A stretch of DNA of 6,104 nucleotides from Treponema sp. (GTDB taxonomy: Bacteria; Spirochaetota; Spirochaetia; Treponematales; Treponemataceae): positions 1 to 6,104 of the forward strand of contig JAFZWX010000079.1 of assembly GCA_017617145.1 (NCBI GenBank), in the 5' to 3' direction. The position numbers and the translations under genes were made by a program. Numbering within the stretch: the stretch's first letter is position 1; every line of letters starts with the position of its first letter. The notes beneath the pieces are model-generated. The model did no database searches, was not told the origin of the DNA, and saw nothing but the letters and a program-made list of their open reading frames with translations. Positions 1 through 5,495 of the stretch are shown here, piece by piece.

Positions 1-20
1 GAATCTTTAATATGGGAAGG

Positions 21-40
21 CGTTTTATCGTGATAAAATG
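21..40. repeat. Short inverted repeat just after arfB
   Basis: CGTTTTATC (21-29) and GATAAAATG (32-40) pair over nine positions with one G:T wobble around a two-base centre. In RNA this would be an eight-pair AT-rich stem with a four-base loop. It begins two bases beyond the arfB stop, so it could protect or end that transcript. There is no T-run on the arfB side, so I do not call it a terminator. Confidence 0.3.
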
Positions 41-42
41 AT

Positions 43-420
43 TTACAAGATTTTGCTTCGGTTCTTTTTAATTTCGCTGCGGATTTTTTTGAGTTTTAAT
101 TTGCGTTCTTTGCTGGCACGAGTTGGCTTTGTTTTGATTCGTTTTTTAGGAATTACCAGAGCCTGAACAATTTTGTTTTCAAGGCGGGAAAGTGCAATTT
201 CACGATTGCGTTCCTGGTAGCGTTCATCATCAACATCAAGGAAAAGGCAGTCATCATTATTGATGATACTAGTCAGTTTTGAACGTAGGCGGATCAGTTC
301 AACTTCAGTAAGCCCGCCCAGTGAAGTAACAGGAATAACAAGATGAACTTTTGTATTCATCTTGTTTACGTTCTGGCCCCCATTTCCTCCGCTGCGGGCG
401 AATGGACGCCTTCGCAGCAT
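43..420 (-). CDS. arfB: ArfB-type ribosome-rescue peptidyl-tRNA hydrolase, catalytic part (5' end displaced by an insertion)
   Basis: This frame encodes the catalytic RF-1-like domain and basic tail of ArfB (YaeJ). In the family, this protein enters stalled ribosomes and hydrolyses the peptidyl-tRNA ester. RSGGNGGQNVNK (residues 9-20 of this frame) carries the catalytic GGQ, followed by the usual NTKVHL strand. A conserved PTRASKER segment begins a lysine/arginine-rich C-terminal tail (about residues 98-125) of the kind that occupies the empty mRNA channel. The ATG at 420 is not the native start. It lies inside inserted DNA, has no good Shine-Dalgarno sequence, and residues 1-6 (MLRRRP) are encoded by the insert. 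The native first 16 codons survive at 532-485 in another frame. Homology starts at about Phe7 (402). The frame stays open upstream through the insert, so a protein could come only from a weak restart or a frameshift. I am sure of the family and unsure whether it is functional. Confidence 0.85.
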   Translation of the reverse strand: MLRRRPFARSGGNGGQNVNKMNTKVHLVIPVTSLGGLTEVELIRLRSKLTSIINNDDCLFLDVDDERYQERNREIALSRLENKIVQALVIPKKRIKTKPTRASKERKLKLKKIRSEIKKNRSKIL

Positions 421-484
421 AGCTGCTCGGAGACTCGCTAAAAACAGTCCACTGGACTGTTTTTGCCCTGCGGGCCGCTCCCTA
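403..484. repeat. Small GC-rich palindromic insert splitting arfB (candidate MITE/REP-like element)
   Basis: About 80 bp separate codon 16 of arfB from the point where ArfB homology resumes. By hand count the insert is about 57% GC, against about 35% in the 40 bases next to it (501-540). It is rich in hairpins. AAAAACAGTCCA (440-451) and TGGACTGTTTTT (453-464) are a perfect 12-bp inverted repeat around C452. GCCC/GGGC pair at 465-468 and 472-475, and GCAGC/GCTGC at 414-418 and 422-426. It has no transposase and is too short to encode one. The boundaries are approximate (left 402-405, right 482-485) and I see no clear target duplication. It is non-coding apart from being stop-free in the arfB catalytic frame. 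I infer a passive, mobilised repeat; only one copy lies in this window. Confidence 0.6.
440..464. repeat. Perfect 12-bp palindrome with flanking A and T runs
   Basis: The two 12-base arms flank a single central C (452). In RNA either strand would fold into a hairpin whose outer part is A5/U5, so it resembles a compact bidirectional rho-independent terminator. It may end transcription of the leftward series before the arfB catalytic part, adding a polar effect to the insertion. The terminator role is an inference from shape. Confidence 0.5.
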
Positions 485-532
485 CATTTGAGAATTATTG
501 ATTATAGATTCATGAAGCTTTGCACGGTTCAT
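482..532 (-). pseudogene. arfB: Severed native 5' end of arfB (16 codons, then TAG)
   Basis: Reading leftward from the ATG at 532-530, the frame gives MNRAKLHESIINNSQM and then TAG at 484-482. ArfB proteins normally begin with a short helical segment like this one, directly before the (S/A)F(A/S)RSGGxGGQ block. Here that block resumes about 82 bases later. The start lies 5 nt beyond the PHP-gene stop (540-538), which fits translational coupling in one operon. The catalytic frame is offset by one base, so the inserted length is 3n+1 (for example 79 or 82). Without the insert the two parts would join as one protein of about 135-136 residues, the normal ArfB size. The match is to the remembered family pattern, not an alignment. 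Confidence 0.7.
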
Positions 533-537
533 TGCTT

Positions 538-1287
538 CTATTGTACTGGTTTTAACAGTTTTACATAATCCATTCGCTTTATCATTTGTTCTGTAGTATG
601 AGCATCAAACCCAATTATTATCTTTACAGGATTAGAGGCAGAAATATTATACTGATAAACTAAATCCCAGAACTCGTTTCTCCAATAGATATAATCTGAT
701 TTTTCAATTAATTTTTCATAAGACGAAAGATTTTTCTCTAGTATGATATTATTTTGCGCTGCAGTTGAAATCAGTTCATTTGATATATCAGTCAGCTCTG
801 ATGTCCATTTTTTACATCGCCTGAAAAATCTGTCTGGGTGAGCAACGATATTGAATAAACCAGTTTTCATCCCTTCAATCATTGCTTTACAACAACCAAT
901 ATATTCGTTTGATTTGTTTTCATCATCAAAACTAAACGATCCGTCAGGGTGTTGATAGAAATGTTGTCCGATTATCAGAGGTTTAAGGTTTAAGTATTTT
1001 AATTCTTCATAGAACTTTAGCATCGAAGGTAAAAATTCAACTTCAAGTCCGATTTGAATTTTTATCTGTCCTAGATATTTTTCCTGCAAATGGTTCAACG
1101 ATTCAATATATTCAGGAAGGTGTTCCATATCCATTCTGTTCTTAAATGGGTTACCAGGGAAAGGACAATGATCTGTAAATGTTATTTGATCTGCACCTAA
1201 AGACAAAGCGGTTCGGACATAAGCTTCATCATTTTCATCAGAACCATGCTTACATCTGAAAGTATGCACATGAAAAATGTGTTTCAT
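538..1287 (-). CDS. PHP-domain phosphoesterase (histidinol-phosphatase-like)
   Basis: The 249-residue protein is a single polymerase-and-histidinol-phosphatase (PHP) barrel with its metal-binding motifs in the usual order. These are HVH (H6, H8), H14, TDH (D39-H40), GLEVEF (E82, E84), GQH (H109), AHPD (H150) and a closing GFDAH (D228, H230). Such proteins are cytoplasmic, bind two or three metal ions and hydrolyse phosphomonoesters; HisK-type histidinol phosphatase is the best-known relative. No other histidine-biosynthesis gene is present, so the substrate is open. The closing motif is usually GSDAH; Phe replaces Ser here. The start at 1287 gives the expected N-terminus, and a GAGGG lies upstream at a rather long spacing of about 13 nt. 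It follows the 432-residue gene by 33 nt and is followed 5 nt later by the original arfB start. Confidence 0.85.
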   Translation of the reverse strand: MKHIFHVHTFRCKHGSDENDEAYVRTALSLGADQITFTDHCPFPGNPFKNRMDMEHLPEYIESLNHLQEKYLGQIKIQIGLEVEFLPSMLKFYEELKYLNLKPLIIGQHFYQHPDGSFSFDDENKSNEYIGCCKAMIEGMKTGLFNIVAHPDRFFRRCKKWTSELTDISNELISTAAQNNIILEKNLSSYEKLIEKSDYIYWRNEFWDLVYQYNISASNPVKIIIGFDAHTTEQMIKRMDYVKLLKPVQ

Positions 1288-1320
1288 AATATTTTATTTT
1301 CCCTCTTTCTGATTTTTTAA

Positions 1321-2619
1321 TCATTCCTTTAGTTTTACTTCTGTTGTTGATAACCAAATAATTTCTTTGCCATATAATTCAATATCTTCGTCATATATAT
1401 GCATAAAATCAATGATTTTACCGTATTCCTTGGGGAACATGTCTTCGCAGTATCTTGGATATATGAAATACGGAACTATTCCAACAAAGTCATTTCCATC
1501 AAAGCGAGCAAGAATTTCATCGGCATCTTCGATATAAACAGGAAGCCCTGCAGCATAAAGAGTAATGTAAAATGTAACAGCTTCAAACTGACGATGTTTT
1601 CCCTGAATTATAAAATAATAGCCTTCATCATCGTGACATACAAACAAATCAACATGCGTACTGTTTCCACCCCGTATAATTTCCCAGGGATGTCCTCCAC
1701 CTCTGTGACCAGAGTACCATTCATCCCAAGCCCTAGCATCTTCAAAATTTATGCCAGGCCCTTCATTTAAGCCATAACCAGAACCGGTAAGGCCTTCGTC
1801 ACGTCCATCGGAATATTTCATATAAATCTCAGAAAGAGACATTCCTTCTGTTTTGTAGCCCAGTGCTTTATAACCAAGTTCGCAGGCTTTAAAAAAATCA
1901 TTTGCAGTAAATTCTTTAATACGAGAAATCTTTGTTTTATCATTAACCCCTGATTTCAGAATACTACGGAATGTCGAAATTGTTTTTTCAGATAAACCAT
2001 CAAAATCAAATTTTTTATGCTCAGGATTATTTTTCCATAAAACAGAACGTTTAATAACTCCTTTTCGTAATTTATATGGGAGATTGTTTTTTACAAATAC
2101 ATTATAAGTTCCATTTTTAAGCATCTTAAGAGATTCTGTAACGGCAGGAAGAATAAGCTTGCAAAGTATAACCGCAGCTTTATCAGAATACTGAGTTTTT
2201 CCCTTCTTATTCATATCTACACTGATAATTGATTTATTCCCTAATGAAACTGCACGGAAAGTAGTTTTCCCGTCACGATCTTTTGAATCAACAATTACAA
2301 GTCGGTACCACATTTTTTCAAGTGGATAATCTTCCATCCAGAGCTTTTCATATTCCTGATAATTTTTTACAACATCACATTCTTTTAAGTACTCAAAAGA
2401 CTCAAAATCAGATATATCCCCTCTTGGAATTAGAAGCCAGATAAATTTTACTTCGTTGTTTTTATCCAAAGGTTCAAGAGGTTCGAGCAGATCAAAAAGC
2501 GGATTCATTGCTTTTGCAAGAACTGGCCTTACCCCAGATGAATTTAAAAAATCTTTATCAAAGTATTTAAGAAGCCGTTCAATATCTGGAGCTACAAGCT
2601 TATAATTTTGGTTTCCCAT
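1321..2619 (-). CDS. Unrecognised 432-residue protein
   Basis: I cannot assign a family. The protein is soluble-looking, with no signal peptide or membrane segment. The N-terminal part (about 1-200) mixes hydrophobic strands with charged helices, including a lysine/arginine-rich stretch near 184-204. The C-terminal part (about 240-425) looks most domain-like. It has glycine-rich segments at 278-289, then GHRGGGHPWE (304-313) and GGNSTHVDLFV (317-327), a YYFIIQG strand (334-340) and an aromatic, acidic tail. The clustered H305, H310, H322 and D324 could be a metal or catalytic centre, but that is a guess. I find no nucleotidyltransferase GGxxL...DxD pattern, so it is not an evident AbiEii toxin. 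The start is well supported by GGAGG seven bases before ATG. It lies 63 nt after the antitoxin-family gene and 33 nt before the PHP gene, so co-transcription is likely. Confidence 0.75.
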   Translation of the reverse strand: MGNQNYKLVAPDIERLLKYFDKDFLNSSGVRPVLAKAMNPLFDLLEPLEPLDKNNEVKFIWLLIPRGDISDFESFEYLKECDVVKNYQEYEKLWMEDYPLEKMWYRLVIVDSKDRDGKTTFRAVSLGNKSIISVDMNKKGKTQYSDKAAVILCKLILPAVTESLKMLKNGTYNVFVKNNLPYKLRKGVIKRSVLWKNNPEHKKFDFDGLSEKTISTFRSILKSGVNDKTKISRIKEFTANDFFKACELGYKALGYKTEGMSLSEIYMKYSDGRDEGLTGSGYGLNEGPGINFEDARAWDEWYSGHRGGGHPWEIIRGGNSTHVDLFVCHDDEGYYFIIQGKHRQFEAVTFYITLYAAGLPVYIEDADEILARFDGNDFVGIVPYFIYPRYCEDMFPKEYGKIIDFMHIYDEDIELYGKEIIWLSTTEVKLKE

Positions 2620-2670
2620 TCTGATTCCTCCTTCATTAAACAGTATGAATCTATTCTTGCTAAAAAGAAA

Positions 2671-2689
2671 TAAACTGTTAGTTTAAACT
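2671..2689. repeat. Overlapping palindromes at the end of the antitoxin-family gene
   Basis: TAAACT (2671-2676) and AGTTTA (2680-2685) form a 6-bp inverted repeat with a three-base loop, overlapping the stop codon at 2685-2683. AGTTTAAACT (2680-2689) is a perfect 10-bp palindrome. It could be a weak RNA stem or protein site between the first two genes of the series. AT-rich DNA yields such short repeats by chance, so the weight is low. Confidence 0.25.
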
Positions 2690-3276
2690 GAAACTAATGT
2701 TTTAATATATTCGTAAATCCATACTGGTGCTTTTTTACATTCATCTATTAGTTTTATTTTATCTTCCTCTCGTAAAACCAGTTTTAAAGTATTCAAGGTG
2801 TTTTTCGTAACATGTTCCTGCCCAAGACACCTGAAGGCTTGAATTACCAGTGCAGAGATTGGTGACATTCCACAAATATATCTGGTACTTGTATGTTTGA
2901 ACTTAAGCTTTATCCCCTGAATCTCATATTCTCTATATGGACCATCACTTAAGTAAACATAATGAGCCGGAACCTGTGTTGAAAGATGCAATATATTCAA
3001 AGCATGTACCCCAGAAGGAATAATTGACCATCCAAACTTTTCAGCAATTTTTTGTGCTACCTGATAAATTGAAACAGGAACGTATTCATTCAAAAATGTT
3101 GAAAACTTTGGTTTAGAATATATGCCGTTAATTACTCTTGAAATTTCTCCTTTCTTTTCCATACGCTGTAGTGTATTTTTTATAGTATCGTATGGTGCAA
3201 TATCAAGTAAATCTTTTATAGAGAAAATGAAGCCATCTGGAGCTTTTGAAATATACTCTTTAATTATCTTGTCCAT
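2683..3276 (-). CDS. DUF6088 / AbiEi-like antitoxin-type transcription factor
   Basis: The 197-residue protein has the layout of DUF6088 proteins, related to the AbiEi antitoxins of type IV toxin-antitoxin systems. Residues about 1-58 form a winged-helix DNA-binding domain ending in the typical RxxxGIYxxPK element (RVINGIYSKPKF, 47-58). Residues about 68-135 contain the family block IPSGVHALNILHLSTQVP (86-103), then YVYLSDGPYR (106-115). A helical C-terminus follows. In AbiE systems the antitoxin binds operator repeats and represses its own operon, while AbiEii is a nucleotidyltransferase toxin. No AbiEii homologue follows here; the next gene encodes the unrecognised 432-residue protein. The start at 3276 has GGAGAT upstream at 7-nt spacing. 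The gene sits beside a perfect inverted repeat holding its own -35 box, so autoregulation is a reasonable inference. The family call is confident and the role as a working antitoxin is not. Confidence 0.8.
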   Translation of the reverse strand: MDKIIKEYISKAPDGFIFSIKDLLDIAPYDTIKNTLQRMEKKGEISRVINGIYSKPKFSTFLNEYVPVSIYQVAQKIAEKFGWSIIPSGVHALNILHLSTQVPAHYVYLSDGPYREYEIQGIKLKFKHTSTRYICGMSPISALVIQAFRCLGQEHVTKNTLNTLKLVLREEDKIKLIDECKKAPVWIYEYIKTLVSV

Positions 3277-3309
3277 GAAAAGATCTCCAGGAATGATTAT
3301 TTTCGATAC

Positions 3310-3338
3310 ATTGTAAATCGCTTATAAAAATCTGTCAT
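3310..3338 (-). promoter_or_regulatory. Leftward promoter of the antitoxin-family gene series
   Basis: On the minus strand, ATGACA (3338-3333) is a five-of-six match to the -35 consensus. TACAAT (3315-3310), also five of six, follows after exactly 17 bases. The expected start of transcription is near 3303, giving a leader of about 27 nt with a Shine-Dalgarno sequence before the ATG at 3276. No other good promoter is apparent before 2683, so this probably drives the whole leftward series. Confidence 0.65.
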
Positions 3339-3359
3339 TAAACTATTAATTTAATGACA
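3333..3359. promoter_or_regulatory. Perfect 10-bp inverted-repeat operator shared by divergent promoters
   Basis: TGTCATTAAA (3333-3342) and TTTAATGACA (3350-3359) are perfect complements separated by seven bases. The outer six bases of each arm are the -35 hexamers (ATGACA) of the leftward and rightward promoters. A dimeric protein bound here would cover both -35 boxes and switch both transcripts together. The adjacent winged-helix DUF6088 protein is the obvious candidate, by analogy with AbiEi autoregulation. That assignment is an inference. Confidence 0.6.
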
Positions 3360-3382
3360 AAGCTTATCGGTCATAATATAGT
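3354..3382 (+). promoter_or_regulatory. Rightward promoter of the 178-residue gene
   Basis: ATGACA (3354-3359), a 17-base spacer and TATAGT (3377-3382) give two five-of-six matches at ideal spacing. Transcription would start near 3389, leaving a leader of about 36 nt. GGAG (3413-3416) lies nine bases before the ATG at 3426. Confidence 0.65.
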
Positions 3383-3425
3383 TTTTGTATATAAAACAGA
3401 ACCTTAAAAATTGGAGAAATAAAAA

Positions 3426-3962
3426 ATGCAGAAGGATAATATTTTTAATATTAATTCAAAAGTCGATATAACCTTTCCTGAAGAAACTATAGTTCATGCA
3501 ATTCTTGCAGAACAACATCTAGCTTCGGCACATGATTCTTTGGCAGAGGCAGATTATGAAGACAATGAAAAATTTGATAACTTTATGGATTCTATTTTGA
3601 ATAATCGCAAACGAATTTTTATTAGTGATGATATTGTTATGAACTGTTTCTATTCTATGGATTTCTCTTTTCTGAAAAGTATAAATGAGACAATGAAATT
3701 AGATTGGAGTAAGTTAAAAGTTGATCAAGATATCTGGACGTTCGAGGAATTATTCGAACCTGAGAAAATTCTTTATGCAATAATACAAGCAGTTAAAAAG
3801 ATATATCATAGTTTTTCCACCTTTGAAGAAGGCTGCTATACCACAGAAAAAGTTTTAGGAGCATTCTATGTTATTGTAAATGTATTTCACGACGATGAAG
3901 GACCATACCTAACGATGGATGTCTCTCTTAATGATATCTATGAGGGAGTTAGTTGGACATAA
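3426..3962 (+). CDS. Unrecognised acidic 178-residue protein
   Basis: I do not recognise the family. The protein is small, strongly acidic and soluble-looking, with no signal peptide or membrane span. The N-terminal third (about 16-60) looks helical and acidic, the middle (63-130) is rich in aromatics, and a hydrophobic segment at about 144-155 precedes an acidic HDDEGPY (155-161). The start is well supported by GGAG at nine-base spacing and a strong upstream promoter. It is transcribed away from the DUF6088 gene and shares its operator-like repeat, so the two are probably co-regulated. That makes it a possible functional partner, but nothing in its sequence proves one. It is followed by about 205 nt without a credible gene. 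Confidence 0.7.
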   Translation: MQKDNIFNINSKVDITFPEETIVHAILAEQHLASAHDSLAEADYEDNEKFDNFMDSILNNRKRIFISDDIVMNCFYSMDFSFLKSINETMKLDWSKLKVDQDIWTFEELFEPEKILYAIIQAVKKIYHSFSTFEEGCYTTEKVLGAFYVIVNVFHDDEGPYLTMDVSLNDIYEGVSWT

Positions 3963-4109
3963 ATTAACCGTGCAGTTTTATGATTCTATAATTAATATTT
4001 GCCCAGATTTCATTATCCAAAAAACGAAGGTTTATATGTTGGTTGTTTCAAAAATGTGGGGCTCAGACTCATGATCTGGTATTCAGAACGAGAAATTCTC
4101 CTTTTCTCC

Positions 4110-4138
4110 TTGTTTTTTTCGTCTAAACATGGTATATT
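4110..4138 (+). promoter_or_regulatory. Candidate promoter of the RloA-like ATPase gene
   Basis: TATATT (4133-4138) matches the -10 consensus at five of six positions. TTGTTT (4110-4115), a weak -35 that keeps the TTG, lies 17 bases upstream. The predicted start near 4145 gives a leader of about 23 nt. The region 3963-4109 before it holds no credible gene. Confidence 0.45.
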
Positions 4139-4155
4139 TGTAGTAAACCTACAAA
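4137..4155. promoter_or_regulatory. Inverted-repeat operator candidate over the ATPase promoter
   Basis: TTTGTAG (4137-4143) and CTACAAA (4149-4155) are perfect 7-bp inverted arms around five bases. They overlap the end of the -10 box and the predicted transcription start, a classic repressor position. The sequence differs from the repeat at 3333-3359, so a different regulator is implied. No regulator for it can be named from the window. Confidence 0.4.
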
Positions 4156-4167
4156 AACGAGGTGTTT

Positions 4168-5439
4168 ATGCTGTTAGAAATGAGATTTAGTAACTTTTTC
4201 TCTATAAAAGATGAAGTTTGCATCGATTTTAAGGCTGGTAACATCAATACAGCTGGTGCAAAAGAATTGGCAGATAATATTTTCTCTTTTAATGATGAAA
4301 CACTTATTAAGGTACAAGGGCTTTTTGGACCTAATGCTTCTGGTAAGTCTAGTATATTAAATGCTGCAGCAAGTTGTATTCAGATTATTCTTGAGTCACA
4401 TCTCTATAATGAAGGGGTTAAGTTTAATTACATGCCTTTTAAATTTGATGGCTATTTTAAGAAACCAAGTTCTTTCTATATAGATTTTATCACTGATGGA
4501 ATTGAATATGAATATTCATTCACTCTTACAAGAAATGAAATTCTCTCAGAAGAACTGTATTATTATCCTGGAAAAAGAAAAGCCAAAATTTTTACAAGAG
4601 ATGAATCTAAGGGTCCTGCCAAACCAGATATTTACAGTTTTGGAGAAGGACAGTTTATAAAACCAATGGATGTTGCTCAAAGTACTGGTACAAATACTTT
4701 ATTCATTAGTAGAGCGAGTCAGATGGATAGAGAACTTGCAAAAAAAATCTACAACTATTTTAGAACTCAATTATTAATAGGACTCCCTCAGCTTTCTGGT
4801 AAATATGCTGTTGAGTTGTTTAAACAGAATAAAGATTTGATTCTTCAGGCCCTAAAGATGGCTGATAGCGATATTGTTGATATTGATGTGAAAATTGAGA
4901 AGAATGTATATACAGTTCCGCCTGCTTATTTACAAGTTGGTTCTAATACAATTCCTTCTATACCTATGCAGCAGGCTGTTGAAGAAATAAATTTCTATAC
5001 CAAGCATAAAAGAAATCCCGATGTTCCTTTTCACCTTTTGGCTGAGGAATCTGCAGGAACTATTCAGATTTTCAATCTTCTCCTTATTCTTCTTGATGTC
5101 TGTAAAAATGGGAAGACTCTTATCCTTGATGAATTTGATGCAAGCCTTCATACAGAACTTGCTCAGTTTATTCTTGATATGGTTAATGCTTCTAAGTCTG
5201 CTCAGTTTCTGTTTACAAGTCATAACACAAATCTTCTTGATATAAAGAAAATGAGAAGGGATCAGATTTTGTTTACAAATAAAAAGGAAGATGGTTCCAC
5301 AGAGGTTTATTCACTGTTTGATTTCAAGGATTTTAGAGAAAACATGGATGCCGAAAAGTGTTATCTTCAGGGAAGATTTGATGCAGTACCTTATATAAAT
5401 TCTTCTATTAGTGTAATCAAAAGTCTTCTGGGAGAATAA
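4168..5439 (+). CDS. AAA15-family ATPase, RloA-like
   Basis: This 423-residue P-loop ATPase has the SMC/ABC-like head of AAA15 (AAA_21) proteins. It opens with MLLEMRFSNFFSIKDEV, the usual start of the family. Walker A is GPNASGKS (54-61), an ABC-signature-like EESAGT lies at 293-298, Walker B is LILDEFD (318-324), and the switch histidine is in TSHN (H352). Such ATPases sit in RloAB, PARIS-like and related anti-phage systems, where they sense infection and control an RloB/TOPRIM-type or nuclease effector encoded next door. I chose the ATG at 4168 because GAGG (4159-4162) serves as its Shine-Dalgarno sequence at five-base spacing. A GTG two codons earlier (4162) would lie inside that site. 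Length and motifs look intact. Its expected partner begins 2 nt after its stop but is truncated, so the ATPase may be an orphan. Confidence 0.85.
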   Translation: MLLEMRFSNFFSIKDEVCIDFKAGNINTAGAKELADNIFSFNDETLIKVQGLFGPNASGKSSILNAAASCIQIILESHLYNEGVKFNYMPFKFDGYFKKPSSFYIDFITDGIEYEYSFTLTRNEILSEELYYYPGKRKAKIFTRDESKGPAKPDIYSFGEGQFIKPMDVAQSTGTNTLFISRASQMDRELAKKIYNYFRTQLLIGLPQLSGKYAVELFKQNKDLILQALKMADSDIVDIDVKIEKNVYTVPPAYLQVGSNTIPSIPMQQAVEEINFYTKHKRNPDVPFHLLAEESAGTIQIFNLLLILLDVCKNGKTLILDEFDASLHTELAQFILDMVNASKSAQFLFTSHNTNLLDIKKMRRDQILFTNKKEDGSTEVYSLFDFKDFRENMDAEKCYLQGRFDAVPYINSSISVIKSLLGE

Positions 5440-5441
5440 GC

Positions 5442-5495
5442 ATGGGAAGAGAGAGATTTTCAAAACCAAGAAAGATGCGAACTTTGTTTCATTAG
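5442..5495 (+). pseudogene. Truncated rloB start (17-codon stump)
   Basis: Two bases after the ATPase stop, an ATG with GGAG at seven-base spacing opens a frame reading MGRERFSKPRKMRTLFH and then TAG. The basic MGRxxxFxKPRK-type opening resembles the N-terminus of RloB proteins, which continue with a basic linker and an (L/I)IVCEGxxTE strand of about 200 residues in total. None of that follows; by about 5492 the DNA is the 3' end of the oppositely oriented phosphoesterase gene. The rest of rloB was apparently lost at a junction between about 5480 and 5495. The coupling and opening motif support the call. The alternative is a chance short ORF. Confidence 0.5.

Noticed and set aside
418..420. 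ATG at 420 as the true arfB start
   Set aside because: It lies in inserted DNA within a hairpin loop, lacks a Shine-Dalgarno sequence, and the native N-terminal peptide is found at 532-485.
362..568. 68-codon plus-strand ORF
   Set aside because: It is antisense to arfB, the insert and the PHP gene 3' end, with no ribosome site or recognisable protein.
1399..1770. 123-codon plus-strand ORF
   Set aside because: It is the shadow of the well-supported 432-residue gene; it has no family-like features.
1321..2619. Reading the 432-residue protein as an AbiEii toxin
   Set aside because: No nucleotidyltransferase GGxxL...DxD signature or other AbiEii pattern is visible.
3122..3316. 64-codon plus-strand ORF
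   Set aside because: It is antisense to the DUF6088 gene and its leader, which have a clear ribosome site and promoter.
4046..4080. tRNA-like anticodon arm: CAGA, seven-base loop with CAT, TCTG
   Set aside because: No acceptor, D or T arm and no GGTTCRA motif around it; a short chance hairpin.
4090..4119. Possible terminator: GAGAA/TTCTC stem before a T-run
   Set aside because: The stem is only 5 bp and AT-rich with alternative pairings, and the T-run overlaps the candidate -35 region of the next promoter.
4162..4164. GTG start for the ATPase two codons upstream
   Set aside because: It would overlap the only Shine-Dalgarno sequence, and the ATG at 4168 gives the usual family N-terminus.
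3999..4190. 63-codon TTG-start ORF between the 178-residue gene and the ATPase gene
   Set aside because: It has no ribosome site and low-complexity sequence, and it runs into the ATPase start in another frame.
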